From the NCBI GenBank assembly GCA_009699315.1, contig WLOK01000005.1:1-45110 (forward strand): a stretch of 45,110 nt of DNA, given 5' to 3'. The notes below the pieces were generated by a model. That model was not told the origin of the DNA. It made no database searches and worked only from the letters and a program-made list of their open reading frames with translations. The DNA comes from Actinomycetota bacterium (GTDB lineage Bacteria > Actinomycetota > Actinomycetes > S36-B12). This document shows positions 1 to 9,910 of this stretch, in pieces (position 1 is the stretch's first letter; each line of letters opens with the position of its first letter). Both the position numbers and the translations under genes were made by a program.

Positions 1-2912
1 TCCAGCGCTACGAGTACGGTGCCGAGATCGGATGGTGTGGTCGCCTGACAACGATGGGCCTCCATGGCCGCGTGATGAAAGCGATGATCACCGGTGACGG
101 CGAAGCATGGTGCTGTCGCACCTGCACGCTTGTAGCAGTCGAATCCATTGCGGAAGAACCAGCAACGCTTTGCTTGGAGCAGGTTTCCGCCGATAGTCGC
201 CACTTCGCGTACCTGCGCCGAGGCAATGGTCACCGCAGCATCGCGCAGTAGCTTCGGCACGGCGGGATCGTCGATCAATTCCTGCAGAGTCGTGGCAGCT
301 CCGATCCTCACATCGCCCGCCGATTCCTCCGCGACTCCTGCCAGATCATGCGCGAGGCGAAGGGAGACCAGTCGTGTGTGTTGGCTAATGCCTTGCCGAC
401 GCTGAAGGTGCAAGTCTGTGCCCCCGCCAAGGACTGCCGTGTCGCTCTGCAGCGCGTCGAGCACATCGTTGGCAGAGGTGGGTGCGAGGACTTCGGCGAT
501 CTCTACTGGTTCGGTGAGGTTGGCAACCTTGTGGCCGAAGCGCTGGAGTATCGCCTGAAGCCCTAGCGGATACGCACTGCGAACTAGCGCGATCTGCCAG
601 CGACTCGGTCGTCGCCAGATCTTCAGCCTGCGTGGCGGCTTACCATCGCGAATGCGCAGACCCGCTAGGACCTTGTCCGGCGTGAGCGGTAGTGAGTCGA
701 AACGAATTCCGATCGCGTCGTAGATGGCGTTCAAGACGGCTGGCGCTGCGAGGCAGGTGGGAAGTTCGCCAACGCTCTTGGCACCGTATGGTCCGTTGTC
801 CGTCTCTCCTTCGATAAGGATCGGACGCACCTGCGGCAAATCTGACGCGCGGGGCATGGCGTAGTTCAGGTACGTGGGATTCACGACCCTGCCACCGACG
901 ACGATGATCTCCTCACCAAGGACAGCTCCGAGCCCCATCACCGCACCACCGATGATCTGGCCTTCACACGCACTGGGGTTGATGGCCTTCCCAATGTCGT
1001 GCGCCGCGACGTAGTCGAGAATCGTGATCTTGCCCGTCGCAGGGTCGACTTCGACCTCGACTGCATGGGCTGCGAACGAAAACGTACCCGTGACATCGTT
1101 GAGGACCGGGTTTTCGGGGTCGAACGAAATGATGTGATCGACATAGGTGCTCTCGTGGGTGAGCTTGCCGTCGCAAAAATCCTCAGAGGCAGTGATGACT
1201 TCGGCGATAGTGAGGTCGCCGTTTACAGACCGGGCCCAACCATCTGACAACGTCACCGCTGCGCCGAGTTTGGCTTCGGCGAGAGTTCGTATGCGCTTTG
1301 CCATCTCCGAAGCCGTGAGCCGCACGGCATGGCCCGCGAAGTATGTGCCGCGTGATGCCCACTGCCCCAGTTCAAACGGGGACGCAGCTGTGTCCGCCAA
1401 AGCCACACGCACATCTTCGGGACGCAGCCCCAACTCCTCCGCGACAATTTGCGCGATGGCGGTTGCTTGATGTGTGCCAAAGTCAATCGAGCCGAATCGC
1501 ACCTGGACCCGGCCATCGGCAAAGACATCGATCGCGGCGGCCGAGCGGTTGGCGTCAGGTCGACCACCATTATCACCGCTGCCGTGGATGCCCGCTGCAA
1601 CACCGAGACCGCGATTGGGTGTGCGATCACTACGCTTCGCGGCCCACCCGATCGATTCGCGCACGGCTTCCAAACATGCAGGAAGTTCCGATGAACCGAT
1701 CACACCTCCGCCGAGGGTCTTTTGCCCGCCGCGGTTGGCGTTGCGCAGGCGAAACTCGATCGGATCGACACCTTGTAGTTCTGCAAGTTGATCGACGAGG
1801 ACTTCGGACGCCATCGCGACCTGCGGGTAGCCCAGTCCACGCATCTGACCGCCGGGAACAGTCGACGTATCTACGAGGGACGAATCCCAGCGAACCCCGA
1901 CCGGTTGGTAGAGCCCCCCAAGCCCATGCAGGGCTACGTCCATGACGAACGGTCCCGTCAGGTTGTACGCGCCGTTCTCCATCGTGATGGTGCTATCGAA
2001 TCCGAGAATACGTCCATCTTCCGACGCGTACCCCGTCATGGCTGTCGTAAATCCGTGGCGACTTCGTAGTGTGGCTATGTCATCTTCGCGCGTGTATGCC
2101 AACACCACGGGCCGACCACAACGCAGGCTCAGCATCGAAGCCAGCACCTCGTACTCACAAGTTCGTGAACGCGAGCCGAATGCGCCGCCGACCGCGGTCT
2201 CGCGACAGATCACTTGATCGGGATTTAGGTCGAGGAAGTTGGCCACGACCTCGCTGACAATTCGAGGGACCTGTGTCGTGGTCCACAGTTGTAAGCGCTT
2301 GGTCTCGGCATCCCAGGAGGCGATGGACGCAGACGGCTCCATCGGCAGTTGCGCGACGCGGGGGTAACGGAAGGTGCCGCTGGCTTCACTAAGCGCTGAA
2401 GTGCGGACGGCATCGAAATCGCCGTGAGTGCCTCGGCTGCGCACCGAGACATTGCGCGAACCAGCGTGACGTTCGTGCAGGCTCTCCGCACCTGGAGCCA
2501 ACGCTTGATCGACCGTTGTCGGGGCAGCACGAACGCGATAGCGAACGTCGATGAGTCGTGCTGCCTGTCGTGCCGCTCGAGGTGTCTCCGCTGCAACGAC
2601 AGCGATTTCCTCACCGATAAAGCGGACACGATCTCTCGCCAAAGGCCGGCGATCGCTAAACGGAAGTCCGGCGAAGTACATGTGCTCACCGAAGTCCGCA
2701 GCAGTGATGACGGCATGCACGCCAGGGGCAGCGACCGCACGAGACACATCGATCGACACGACATCGGCCAATGCATGCGGCGAACGATGGATGGCCGCCC
2801 ACAGAGGTGGCGAATCCATTTCGCCAGCGAGTTGGTCAAGTGTGAAGCGCGAAACACCTGAAGTCTTGTCTCGCCAATCCACCGGCCACCAACGCGCCCC
2901 GATCTGAGTCAC
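1..2912 (-). CDS. Xanthine dehydrogenase/CO dehydrogenase-family molybdenum-binding subunit (CoxL-like) fused in frame to an FAD-binding (CoxM-like) domain; truncated at left window edge
   Basis: Not in the ORF track because it has no stop inside the window. Hand translation from GTG at 2912 (GTGA overlap with the upstream 2Fe-2S subunit stop) is open to position 1. Motifs: AVGGAFGSR, NGAYNLTGPFVMDVALHGLGG, IDFGTHQATAIAQIVAEELG, DIGKAINPSACEGQIIGGAVMGLG, GPYGAKSVGELPT, then GGGTDL, REVATIGGNLLQAKRCWFFRNGFDCYKR, PSDLGTVLVAL typical of the FAD subunit. Confidence 0.85.
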   Translation of the reverse strand, partial: MTQIGARWWPVDWRDKTSGVSRFTLDQLAGEMDSPPLWAAIHRSPHALADVVSIDVSRAVAAPGVHAVITAADFGEHMYFAGLPFSDRRPLARDRVRFIGEEIAVVAAETPRAARQAARLIDVRYRVRAAPTTVDQALAPGAESLHERHAGSRNVSVRSRGTHGDFDAVRTSALSEASGTFRYPRVAQLPMEPSASIASWDAETKRLQLWTTTQVPRIVSEVVANFLDLNPDQVICRETAVGGAFGSRSRTCEYEVLASMLSLRCGRPVVLAYTREDDIATLRSRHGFTTAMTGYASEDGRILGFDSTITMENGAYNLTGPFVMDVALHGLGGLYQPVGVRWDSSLVDTSTVPGGQMRGLGYPQVAMASEVLVDQLAELQGVDPIEFRLRNANRGGQKTLGGGVIGSSELPACLEAVRESIGWAAKRSDRTPNRGLGVAAGIHGSGDNGGRPDANRSAAAIDVFADGRVQVRFGSIDFGTHQATAIAQIVAEELGLRPEDVRVALADTAASPFELGQWASRGTYFAGHAVRLTASEMAKRIRTLAEAKLGAAVTLSDGWARSVNGDLTIAEVITASEDFCDGKLTHESTYVDHIISFDPENPVLNDVTGTFSFAAHAVEVEVDPATGKITILDYVAAHDIGKAINPSACEGQIIGGAVMGLGAVLGEEIIVVGGRVVNPTYLNYAMPRASDLPQVRPILIEGETDNGPYGAKSVGELPTCLAAPAVLNAIYDAIGIRFDSLPLTPDKVLAGLRIRDGKPPRRLKIWRRPSRWQIALVRSAYPLGLQAILQRFGHKVANLTEPVEIAEVLAPTSANDVLDALQSDTAVLGGGTDLHLQRRQGISQHTRLVSLRLAHDLAGVAEESAGDVRIGAATTLQELIDDPAVPKLLRDAAVTIASAQVREVATIGGNLLQAKRCWFFRNGFDCYKRAGATAPCFAVTGDHRFHHAAMEAHRCQATTPSDLGTVLVAL

Positions 2913-3436
2913 GGGGTGTCCTCATTCGCCCACAACCCCCGTCGACGCGCGCAAAGTTCGACGGCGTCGACAATTTGGGTGTAGCCCGTGCACCGGCAGA
3001 TGTTTCCGCCCATGGCCTCCGTGACGCTTTGACGATTGAGTGACTCAGGTGTTGCACGCATGAGCAAAGCTTCAGCCCGGACGATTTGGCCCGAGGTGCA
3101 GAAACCGCACTGAAAGCCGTACGCCTGCGCGAAGCTTTCGCGTAGGTCCAGTGACGTCTCGGTGAGGCCCTCAATCGTTGTCACGTCAGACGCAACTTCC
3201 ACGGCGAGGAGCATGCACGACATCACCGGCTTATTGCCCATCAGTACGGTGCACGCCCCGCATTCGCCTCGTCCGCACGACTCCTTTGTGCCGGTCAGCC
3301 CAAGTGTGTTTCGGAGGACCGAGAGGAGAGTGTCGCCGGGTGCGACAACGATTTGGCGTCGTTCACCATTGACAGTCAGATCTAGTTCCACGTCGGGCTG
3401 CCTAGTTGTCGTCAAGATGCGTGCCGGTGAGTCCAA
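2909..3436 (-). CDS. (2Fe-2S)-binding subunit of a molybdenum hydroxylase (CoxS/XdhC-type)
   Basis: NGERRQIVVAPGDTLLSVLRNTLGLTGTKESCGRGECGACTVLM plus QCGFCTSGQIV and GNICRCTGYTQIVDAV; both 2Fe-2S cysteine motifs present. Confidence 0.95.
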   Translation of the reverse strand: MDSPARILTTTRQPDVELDLTVNGERRQIVVAPGDTLLSVLRNTLGLTGTKESCGRGECGACTVLMGNKPVMSCMLLAVEVASDVTTIEGLTETSLDLRESFAQAYGFQCGFCTSGQIVRAEALLMRATPESLNRQSVTEAMGGNICRCTGYTQIVDAVELCARRRGLWANEDTP

Positions 3437-4403
3437 ACAGAACCTGTGCTGTGCCGTTGCGGATCATCTCGACATCATCCGCGTTCAGTTGCGTGGCATC
3501 GAGAGTCTGCACTGCTCGCTCTGCTGTCCAGAAGGGTTCATCGCTACCGAACATGATGCGATCAGCGCCGAAGGTCTCGACAGCCAGTCGGAGTGCCGCG
3601 GGCGAAACGCAGACACAGTCGACGTAGAGGCGGCGCAGATGCTCTGATGGTCGCCCCGGGAAAGGCAGTTGAATACCCATGAGCTCGAACTCATAGTCGA
3701 AGCGTCCTAGCAGAAGCGGAATCGTCGACCCGACATGCGGCAGGAGCAACTTTAGATCCGGATGACGGTCGTAGATGCCACTGATAACCAGGCGAGCAAC
3801 ACACGCAGTCGTGTCGAACAGGAATCCCAGTGTGGTCATCAGCCCCGCTGCATCAACGGCGGTTCGGTCGATAGGCAGCGTTGGGTGGATGACGAGCGTG
3901 ACATCGTTTTCGGCGGCGGCTGCGAAGAGGACGTGGTATTCCGGTCCGTCGAGTGGTCGGCCTTCGGCGTTGGAGAGCAGCTGAGCGCCAGCAAGACCGA
4001 TGCCCGCTGCGCGCACCAACTCATCTGCTGCCGCATCGGGATGCTGAAGCGGCAGCACCGCGAGACCTCGAAGCTTGCCGCCGGTGCTCTGGGACAGTGC
4101 AGCGAGCTCGTCGTTCGCGTCGCGTGCGACTGTGATGGCGTCTGCACGGGAAAGCCCAGCGACGCCGGGCGGTGGCACGCTGAGAAGTCTGGTGGTGATG
4201 CCCTGGATTTTCATACGAGCCAACTGGCCGTCTATATCGATTAGCCCAGGCAAGAGGGGATAGATCAGCCCGCTGCCGCAGTCCACAAGCGACTGTCCAT
4301 CAAGCAGGCGGGGCGCCTCTGAGCGAAGTCGTAGCGCTTGGATGATGGCTTCTGGCAGGTGGTGGGCGTGAACATCAATGATCGGTGACTTATCTGTCGT
4401 CAT
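3402..4403 (-). CDS. Amidohydrolase family protein (amidohydrolase_2 / ACMSD-like)
   Basis: 333 aa; N-terminal IIDVHAHHLPE metal motif, VIHPTLP, LLLPHVGSTIPLLLGRFD, MFGSDEPFW. Confidence 0.85.
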   Translation of the reverse strand: MTTDKSPIIDVHAHHLPEAIIQALRLRSEAPRLLDGQSLVDCGSGLIYPLLPGLIDIDGQLARMKIQGITTRLLSVPPPGVAGLSRADAITVARDANDELAALSQSTGGKLRGLAVLPLQHPDAAADELVRAAGIGLAGAQLLSNAEGRPLDGPEYHVLFAAAAENDVTLVIHPTLPIDRTAVDAAGLMTTLGFLFDTTACVARLVISGIYDRHPDLKLLLPHVGSTIPLLLGRFDYEFELMGIQLPFPGRPSEHLRRLYVDCVCVSPAALRLAVETFGADRIMFGSDEPFWTAERAVQTLDATQLNADDVEMIRNGTAQVLFGLTGTHLDDN

Positions 4404-4468
4404 GCCGATTCCTTGAGCTCTTGGGTCAAGGCGTGGGTATCCAGCTCTCTGTTGGTCACGTCGCCGAG

Positions 4469-4488
4469 TCTGTCATACAGATGACAGA
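4469..4488. promoter_or_regulatory. Inverted repeat TCTGTCAT-ACAG-ATGACAGA upstream of the amidohydrolase gene; candidate regulator operator
   Basis: Perfect 8-bp arms with 4-nt spacer, read directly; within about 90 bp upstream of the minus-strand start at 4403. Confidence 0.5.
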
Positions 4489-4646
4489 GATTCCATGGTT
4501 CTATGGAAGCCGGTTCTGCATCAATCAACATCTTCTGGCTACGGCGATGTATACGTGTAGTTCGTTACAGACGTCACTGCTTCATTGCGATTCTCAAGCG
4601 GAGTGAACCTTGACGAATCATCACAGGCGCTTAGCCCTTGCCCAAG

Positions 4647-5759
4647 TTATCCGTGGATGTCCTTGACGAATCCCGCTGCTTCATTAATCACGGTGGACTG
4701 ATGCGGTTGGAGCTCGTGCCCTGCGAATCCACCCACGATGGGCAGGAACGGATCCGGAACAGTCGTAACCCCTGCGAGCGTTTCGACAACAGCCAGCCCG
4801 CAGAAGGGTACGTATGCGGGGCTGTATCCACCTTCATGCGACATGGCAATTCGTCCATCGCAGGTGGCAGCCGCAACGTCCATCAGACGAGTGGTCATAG
4901 AGCGATAACCCGCTGAAGTAACCATCTGCCGCGACAGCGGATCCATCGCGCTGGCATCGAATCCGGATGCCACGAGGATGAGGTCGGGTCGGAAGGAAGT
5001 GATTGCCGGCGTCACCACTTCATCCATTGCAGACAGATATCCACCATCACCTGTGCCAGGAGGCAGCGGCACATTGAGCGCATAGCCGACTCCCGCGCCT
5101 TCGCCGCGCTCGTTCAGCGCGCCACTACCTGGCGGGAAGACGTTGTCCTGGTGTATCGAGATCGTCAGGACGTTGGGATTGCCATAGAACGCGGACTGAG
5201 TCCCGTTGCCGTGGTGGACGTCCCAGTCGAGAATCGCGATGCGCTCAACGCCGCGAGCAGCGATGGCGTGCGCAGCGGCAATAGCGAGATTGCTGAAGAT
5301 GCAAAATCCCATGCCCATCGAACTAATGGCGTGGTGGCCAGGTGGGCGTACAAGTGCGTAGGCATTGGTCACCCGACCTTCCACAACTGCATCAACGGCT
5401 TCGATCACGCCGCCGGCCGCGAGTGCTGCGATCTCGTAGCCGCCCTTGCCGAACGGTGAGATTCCGTCTCCAGCGTCTCCACCCTTTGGCAGTTGGCTCT
5501 CGGACTTGATGCGGGCGATGTGCTCGGGTGTGTGAATCCGAAGCAGTTCATCCTCGGTGGCATGTCGTGGAGCGATACGGGTCAAGTGGTCAATGAGACC
5601 GGAGACCACGATGAGCTCATGCATTCGACGTTTGGTCTCGGCGTTCTCGAAGTGCTGGTACGGCTGGATCCCCGCTAGCGGATCCGAGCCGAACAGACCG
5701 GCGTTCGTTCCGGTGTCGTGCCACCCGTACACCTCGTGGTAGACGTATCCGGTCGTCAT
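4647..5759 (-). CDS. Class II histone deacetylase-like / acetylpolyamine amidohydrolase-family protein
   Basis: RPPGHHA, ILDWDVHHGNGTQ, SIHQDN, LILVASGFDASAMDPL, SHEGGYSPAYVPFCGLAVVETL. Start assigned to ATG 5759 (MTTGYVYHE), preceded by AAGGGG RBS, rather than the ORF-track start at 5792. Confidence 0.9.
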   Translation of the reverse strand: MTTGYVYHEVYGWHDTGTNAGLFGSDPLAGIQPYQHFENAETKRRMHELIVVSGLIDHLTRIAPRHATEDELLRIHTPEHIARIKSESQLPKGGDAGDGISPFGKGGYEIAALAAGGVIEAVDAVVEGRVTNAYALVRPPGHHAISSMGMGFCIFSNLAIAAAHAIAARGVERIAILDWDVHHGNGTQSAFYGNPNVLTISIHQDNVFPPGSGALNERGEGAGVGYALNVPLPPGTGDGGYLSAMDEVVTPAITSFRPDLILVASGFDASAMDPLSRQMVTSAGYRSMTTRLMDVAAATCDGRIAMSHEGGYSPAYVPFCGLAVVETLAGVTTVPDPFLPIVGGFAGHELQPHQSTVINEAAGFVKDIHG

Positions 5760-5778
5760 AGGTTCGCCCCTTCTCGTG

Positions 5779-5792
5779 GTGCCTATAGGCAC
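5779..5792. promoter_or_regulatory. Perfect 14-bp palindrome GTGCCTATAGGCAC upstream of the HDAC-like gene; candidate operator
   Basis: Read directly; 20-33 bp upstream of the minus-strand ATG at 5759. Confidence 0.45.
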
Positions 5793-5835
5793 GTGCCGTT
5801 GAGTTTGCGGAGAGAATAATGGGCCAGCCGCCCGT

Positions 5836-6138
5836 GTGTGGACCTTTTGCGGGTGTTTCTACCCGCGAAGGAGGCAACACGGCTCTGGTCGGCTTGTTTG
5901 GGGGACAATTTTCCAGCATCTTAGGTCAGTTAGTTCTGACTTTGAGATGGGTGATGCCCGCGCAATGTACAAGGTGTCCTGGCTCGTGGGGGGTAAGTGG
6001 ACCAAGGCGGTTGCGGCAACCGGCTTCGCGCACACCATCACGAAGCTCAAGCCAGGCACGTACTCGGTGAAGGTCACCGTGACGACTAGCCAAGGCAGCG
6101 CGAGCGCGACCAAAGCAGGGATCGTCCTGAAGAAGTAG
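5836..6138 (+). pseudogene. Possible remnant of the C-terminus of an exported Ig/Fn3-like surface protein
   Basis: The C-terminal half (MYKVSWLVGGKWTKAVAATGFAHTITKLKPGTYSVKVTVTTSQGSASATKAGIVLKK) reads like the last beta-sandwich domain of an exported protein, while the N-terminal about 40 aa lack a signal peptide and look non-coding. Confidence 0.4.
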
Positions 6139-6179
6139 CCGGTCCCAGGGCTGGTTCGACGCCAGACTGACCGCAGGAC

Positions 6180-6210
6180 CTCTAATTCTTGATTCAGTCC
6201 AGAATTAGAG
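6180..6210. promoter_or_regulatory. Perfect 10-bp inverted repeat CTCTAATTCT-N11-AGAATTAGAG upstream of furA; candidate FurA operator overlapping the promoter
   Basis: Read directly; TTGATT (6189-6194) with possible -10 TAGTCT (6212-6217) immediately before the GTG start(s). Confidence 0.6.
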
Positions 6211-6220
6211 ATAGTCTGAA

Positions 6221-6703
6221 GTGGTGCCTCTCGACCTAGCCGATGACTTGCGTGCCCAGGGGTTGCAGGTGACCGCCCAGCGCCTCGCCGTTCTTGAGGC
6301 CGTACGGGCAAACTCCCACGCGAGTGCTGATTCGGTGTGGGAATTCGCGGTGACGCGCATCGGCTCGATTTCGCGGCAAGCCGTCTATGACGCGCTCGCG
6401 GCACTGACTGAGGCGGGGCTCGTCAGACGCATTCAACCGGCGGGCTCACCCGCGCGCTTTGAAGGTCGAGTGCACGACAATCACCATCACATGATCTGCC
6501 GTGAGTGTGGGCATCTCGTTGATGTTGATTGCGCGGCAGGCGCTGTCCCGTGTCTTACTCCGAGTGACTCGCACGGCTTCGAAGTAGACGAGGCCGAGGT
6601 CGTCTACTGGGGCCGCTGCGCAACGTGCAAAGACAACGGCGAGAGCCAAATTCCTGTTGCGGCGTTGACACTCACCGGCAAGAATTCCACGACCAAGACT
6701 TAA
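6221..6703 (+). CDS. furA: Fur-family transcriptional regulator (FurA type, adjacent to katG)
   Basis: [58 protein letters not shown]; located directly upstream of katG. Confidence 0.9.
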   Translation: MVPLDLADDLRAQGLQVTAQRLAVLEAVRANSHASADSVWEFAVTRIGSISRQAVYDALAALTEAGLVRRIQPAGSPARFEGRVHDNHHHMICRECGHLVDVDCAAGAVPCLTPSDSHGFEVDEAEVVYWGRCATCKDNGESQIPVAALTLTGKNSTTKT

Positions 6704-8938
<2,235 letters not shown>

Positions 8939-8948
8939 AAGCAAACAC

Positions 8949-8984
8949 AGTGGCGCCATACCCAATGGGTGTGGCGCCACTTTT
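8949..8984 (+). terminator. Intrinsic terminator of katG (probably bidirectional)
   Basis: AGTGGCGCCA ... ACCCAATGGGT ... TGGCGCCACT followed by TTTT; 10-bp perfect stem between convergent genes. Confidence 0.85.
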
Positions 8985-8998
8985 GCGTAGTGGTGGGG

Positions 8999-9907
8999 TC
9001 AGGCCCAGAAGCGCGTGATGGGTTCACCGGAGAAGAATTCTGACAGCGAGCTGATCATTTCAGCGCCCGCATCGGTGCCCGTGCCCCATGGCGGATCAAC
9101 GATCACGTGAATGAAGCCGAGCTTCTCCAGTGATTCGCGGACAATGTCGGCGACGAGATGCTGGGTGTCAGGCACGGAATGAAGTTTGAGGACCGGTCGC
9201 GCCACAGTGCCGAGTTCTGCGCACGACTCTCGGTAGATCTGCATAGATGCATTCATCGCCTCCGAATCCCAGATGTGCGCAGCAGAGATGGCCATCCAGC
9301 CGCCGGCTCTCGCTGCACGCTTGAGAGCGGGTGCGGCCATACCTCCTACGAGGATGGGCACCTCTTTGCCGTTCGCAGGGCGTGGGTGCAAGACGAGGTC
9401 CGGGTCAATCCGAATCTGTTCACCCTCGAATGCCTGAGGCCGGCCCGACCACGCGTCAGCCAACACCGCGAGCTGTTCCTCGAATCGCTTAGTGCGGCCC
9501 TTGAATGGATATCCGAACGCTTCCATCTCTGGGATATTCCAACCTGAACCAACGCCAAGAATGAAACGACCATTGCTGATGCGGTCGATGGTTGCGGCCT
9601 CTTTGGCAACCTGGAGGACATTGCGCTGGGGGAGAATCATGACTGCTGGACCGATGACGGCGGTCGTTGTTGCTGCAGCCATCGCTGCGCAACACAGCAG
9701 CGTCTCTAAGTAGTCGTCTGTGACATCCCACGTGAGGTGTCCGTCATCGCTGTAGGGGTAGTAGTCGATTGGCTTATCGACCATGAGCAGATGGTCGCTC
9801 GGCCATAGCCCTTCAGCGCCGGCCTGCTCCGCGATGAGCGCAACGTCAACGGGTTGAAGGCGGGAGGCGACTGCGCCGCCGTTGGGGATCATTGCACCGA
9901 TACTCAT
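8999..9907 (-). CDS. LLM-class (luciferase-like) flavin/F420-dependent oxidoreductase
   Basis: GLWPSDHLLMVD, VIGPAVMILPQRNVLQVAKEAATIDRISNGRFILGVGSGWN, EMEAFGYPFKGRTKRFEEQLAVL. Confidence 0.9.
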   Translation of the reverse strand: MSIGAMIPNGGAVASRLQPVDVALIAEQAGAEGLWPSDHLLMVDKPIDYYPYSDDGHLTWDVTDDYLETLLCCAAMAAATTTAVIGPAVMILPQRNVLQVAKEAATIDRISNGRFILGVGSGWNIPEMEAFGYPFKGRTKRFEEQLAVLADAWSGRPQAFEGEQIRIDPDLVLHPRPANGKEVPILVGGMAAPALKRAARAGGWMAISAAHIWDSEAMNASMQIYRESCAELGTVARPVLKLHSVPDTQHLVADIVRESLEKLGFIHVIVDPPWGTGTDAGAEMISSLSEFFSGEPITRFWA

Positions 9908-9910
9908 TTT

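Noticed and set aside
2225-2857. 210-aa minus ORF and several plus ORFs over the molybdenum subunit
   Set aside because: Out of frame with the continuous CoxL-like reading frame; translations are not protein-like.
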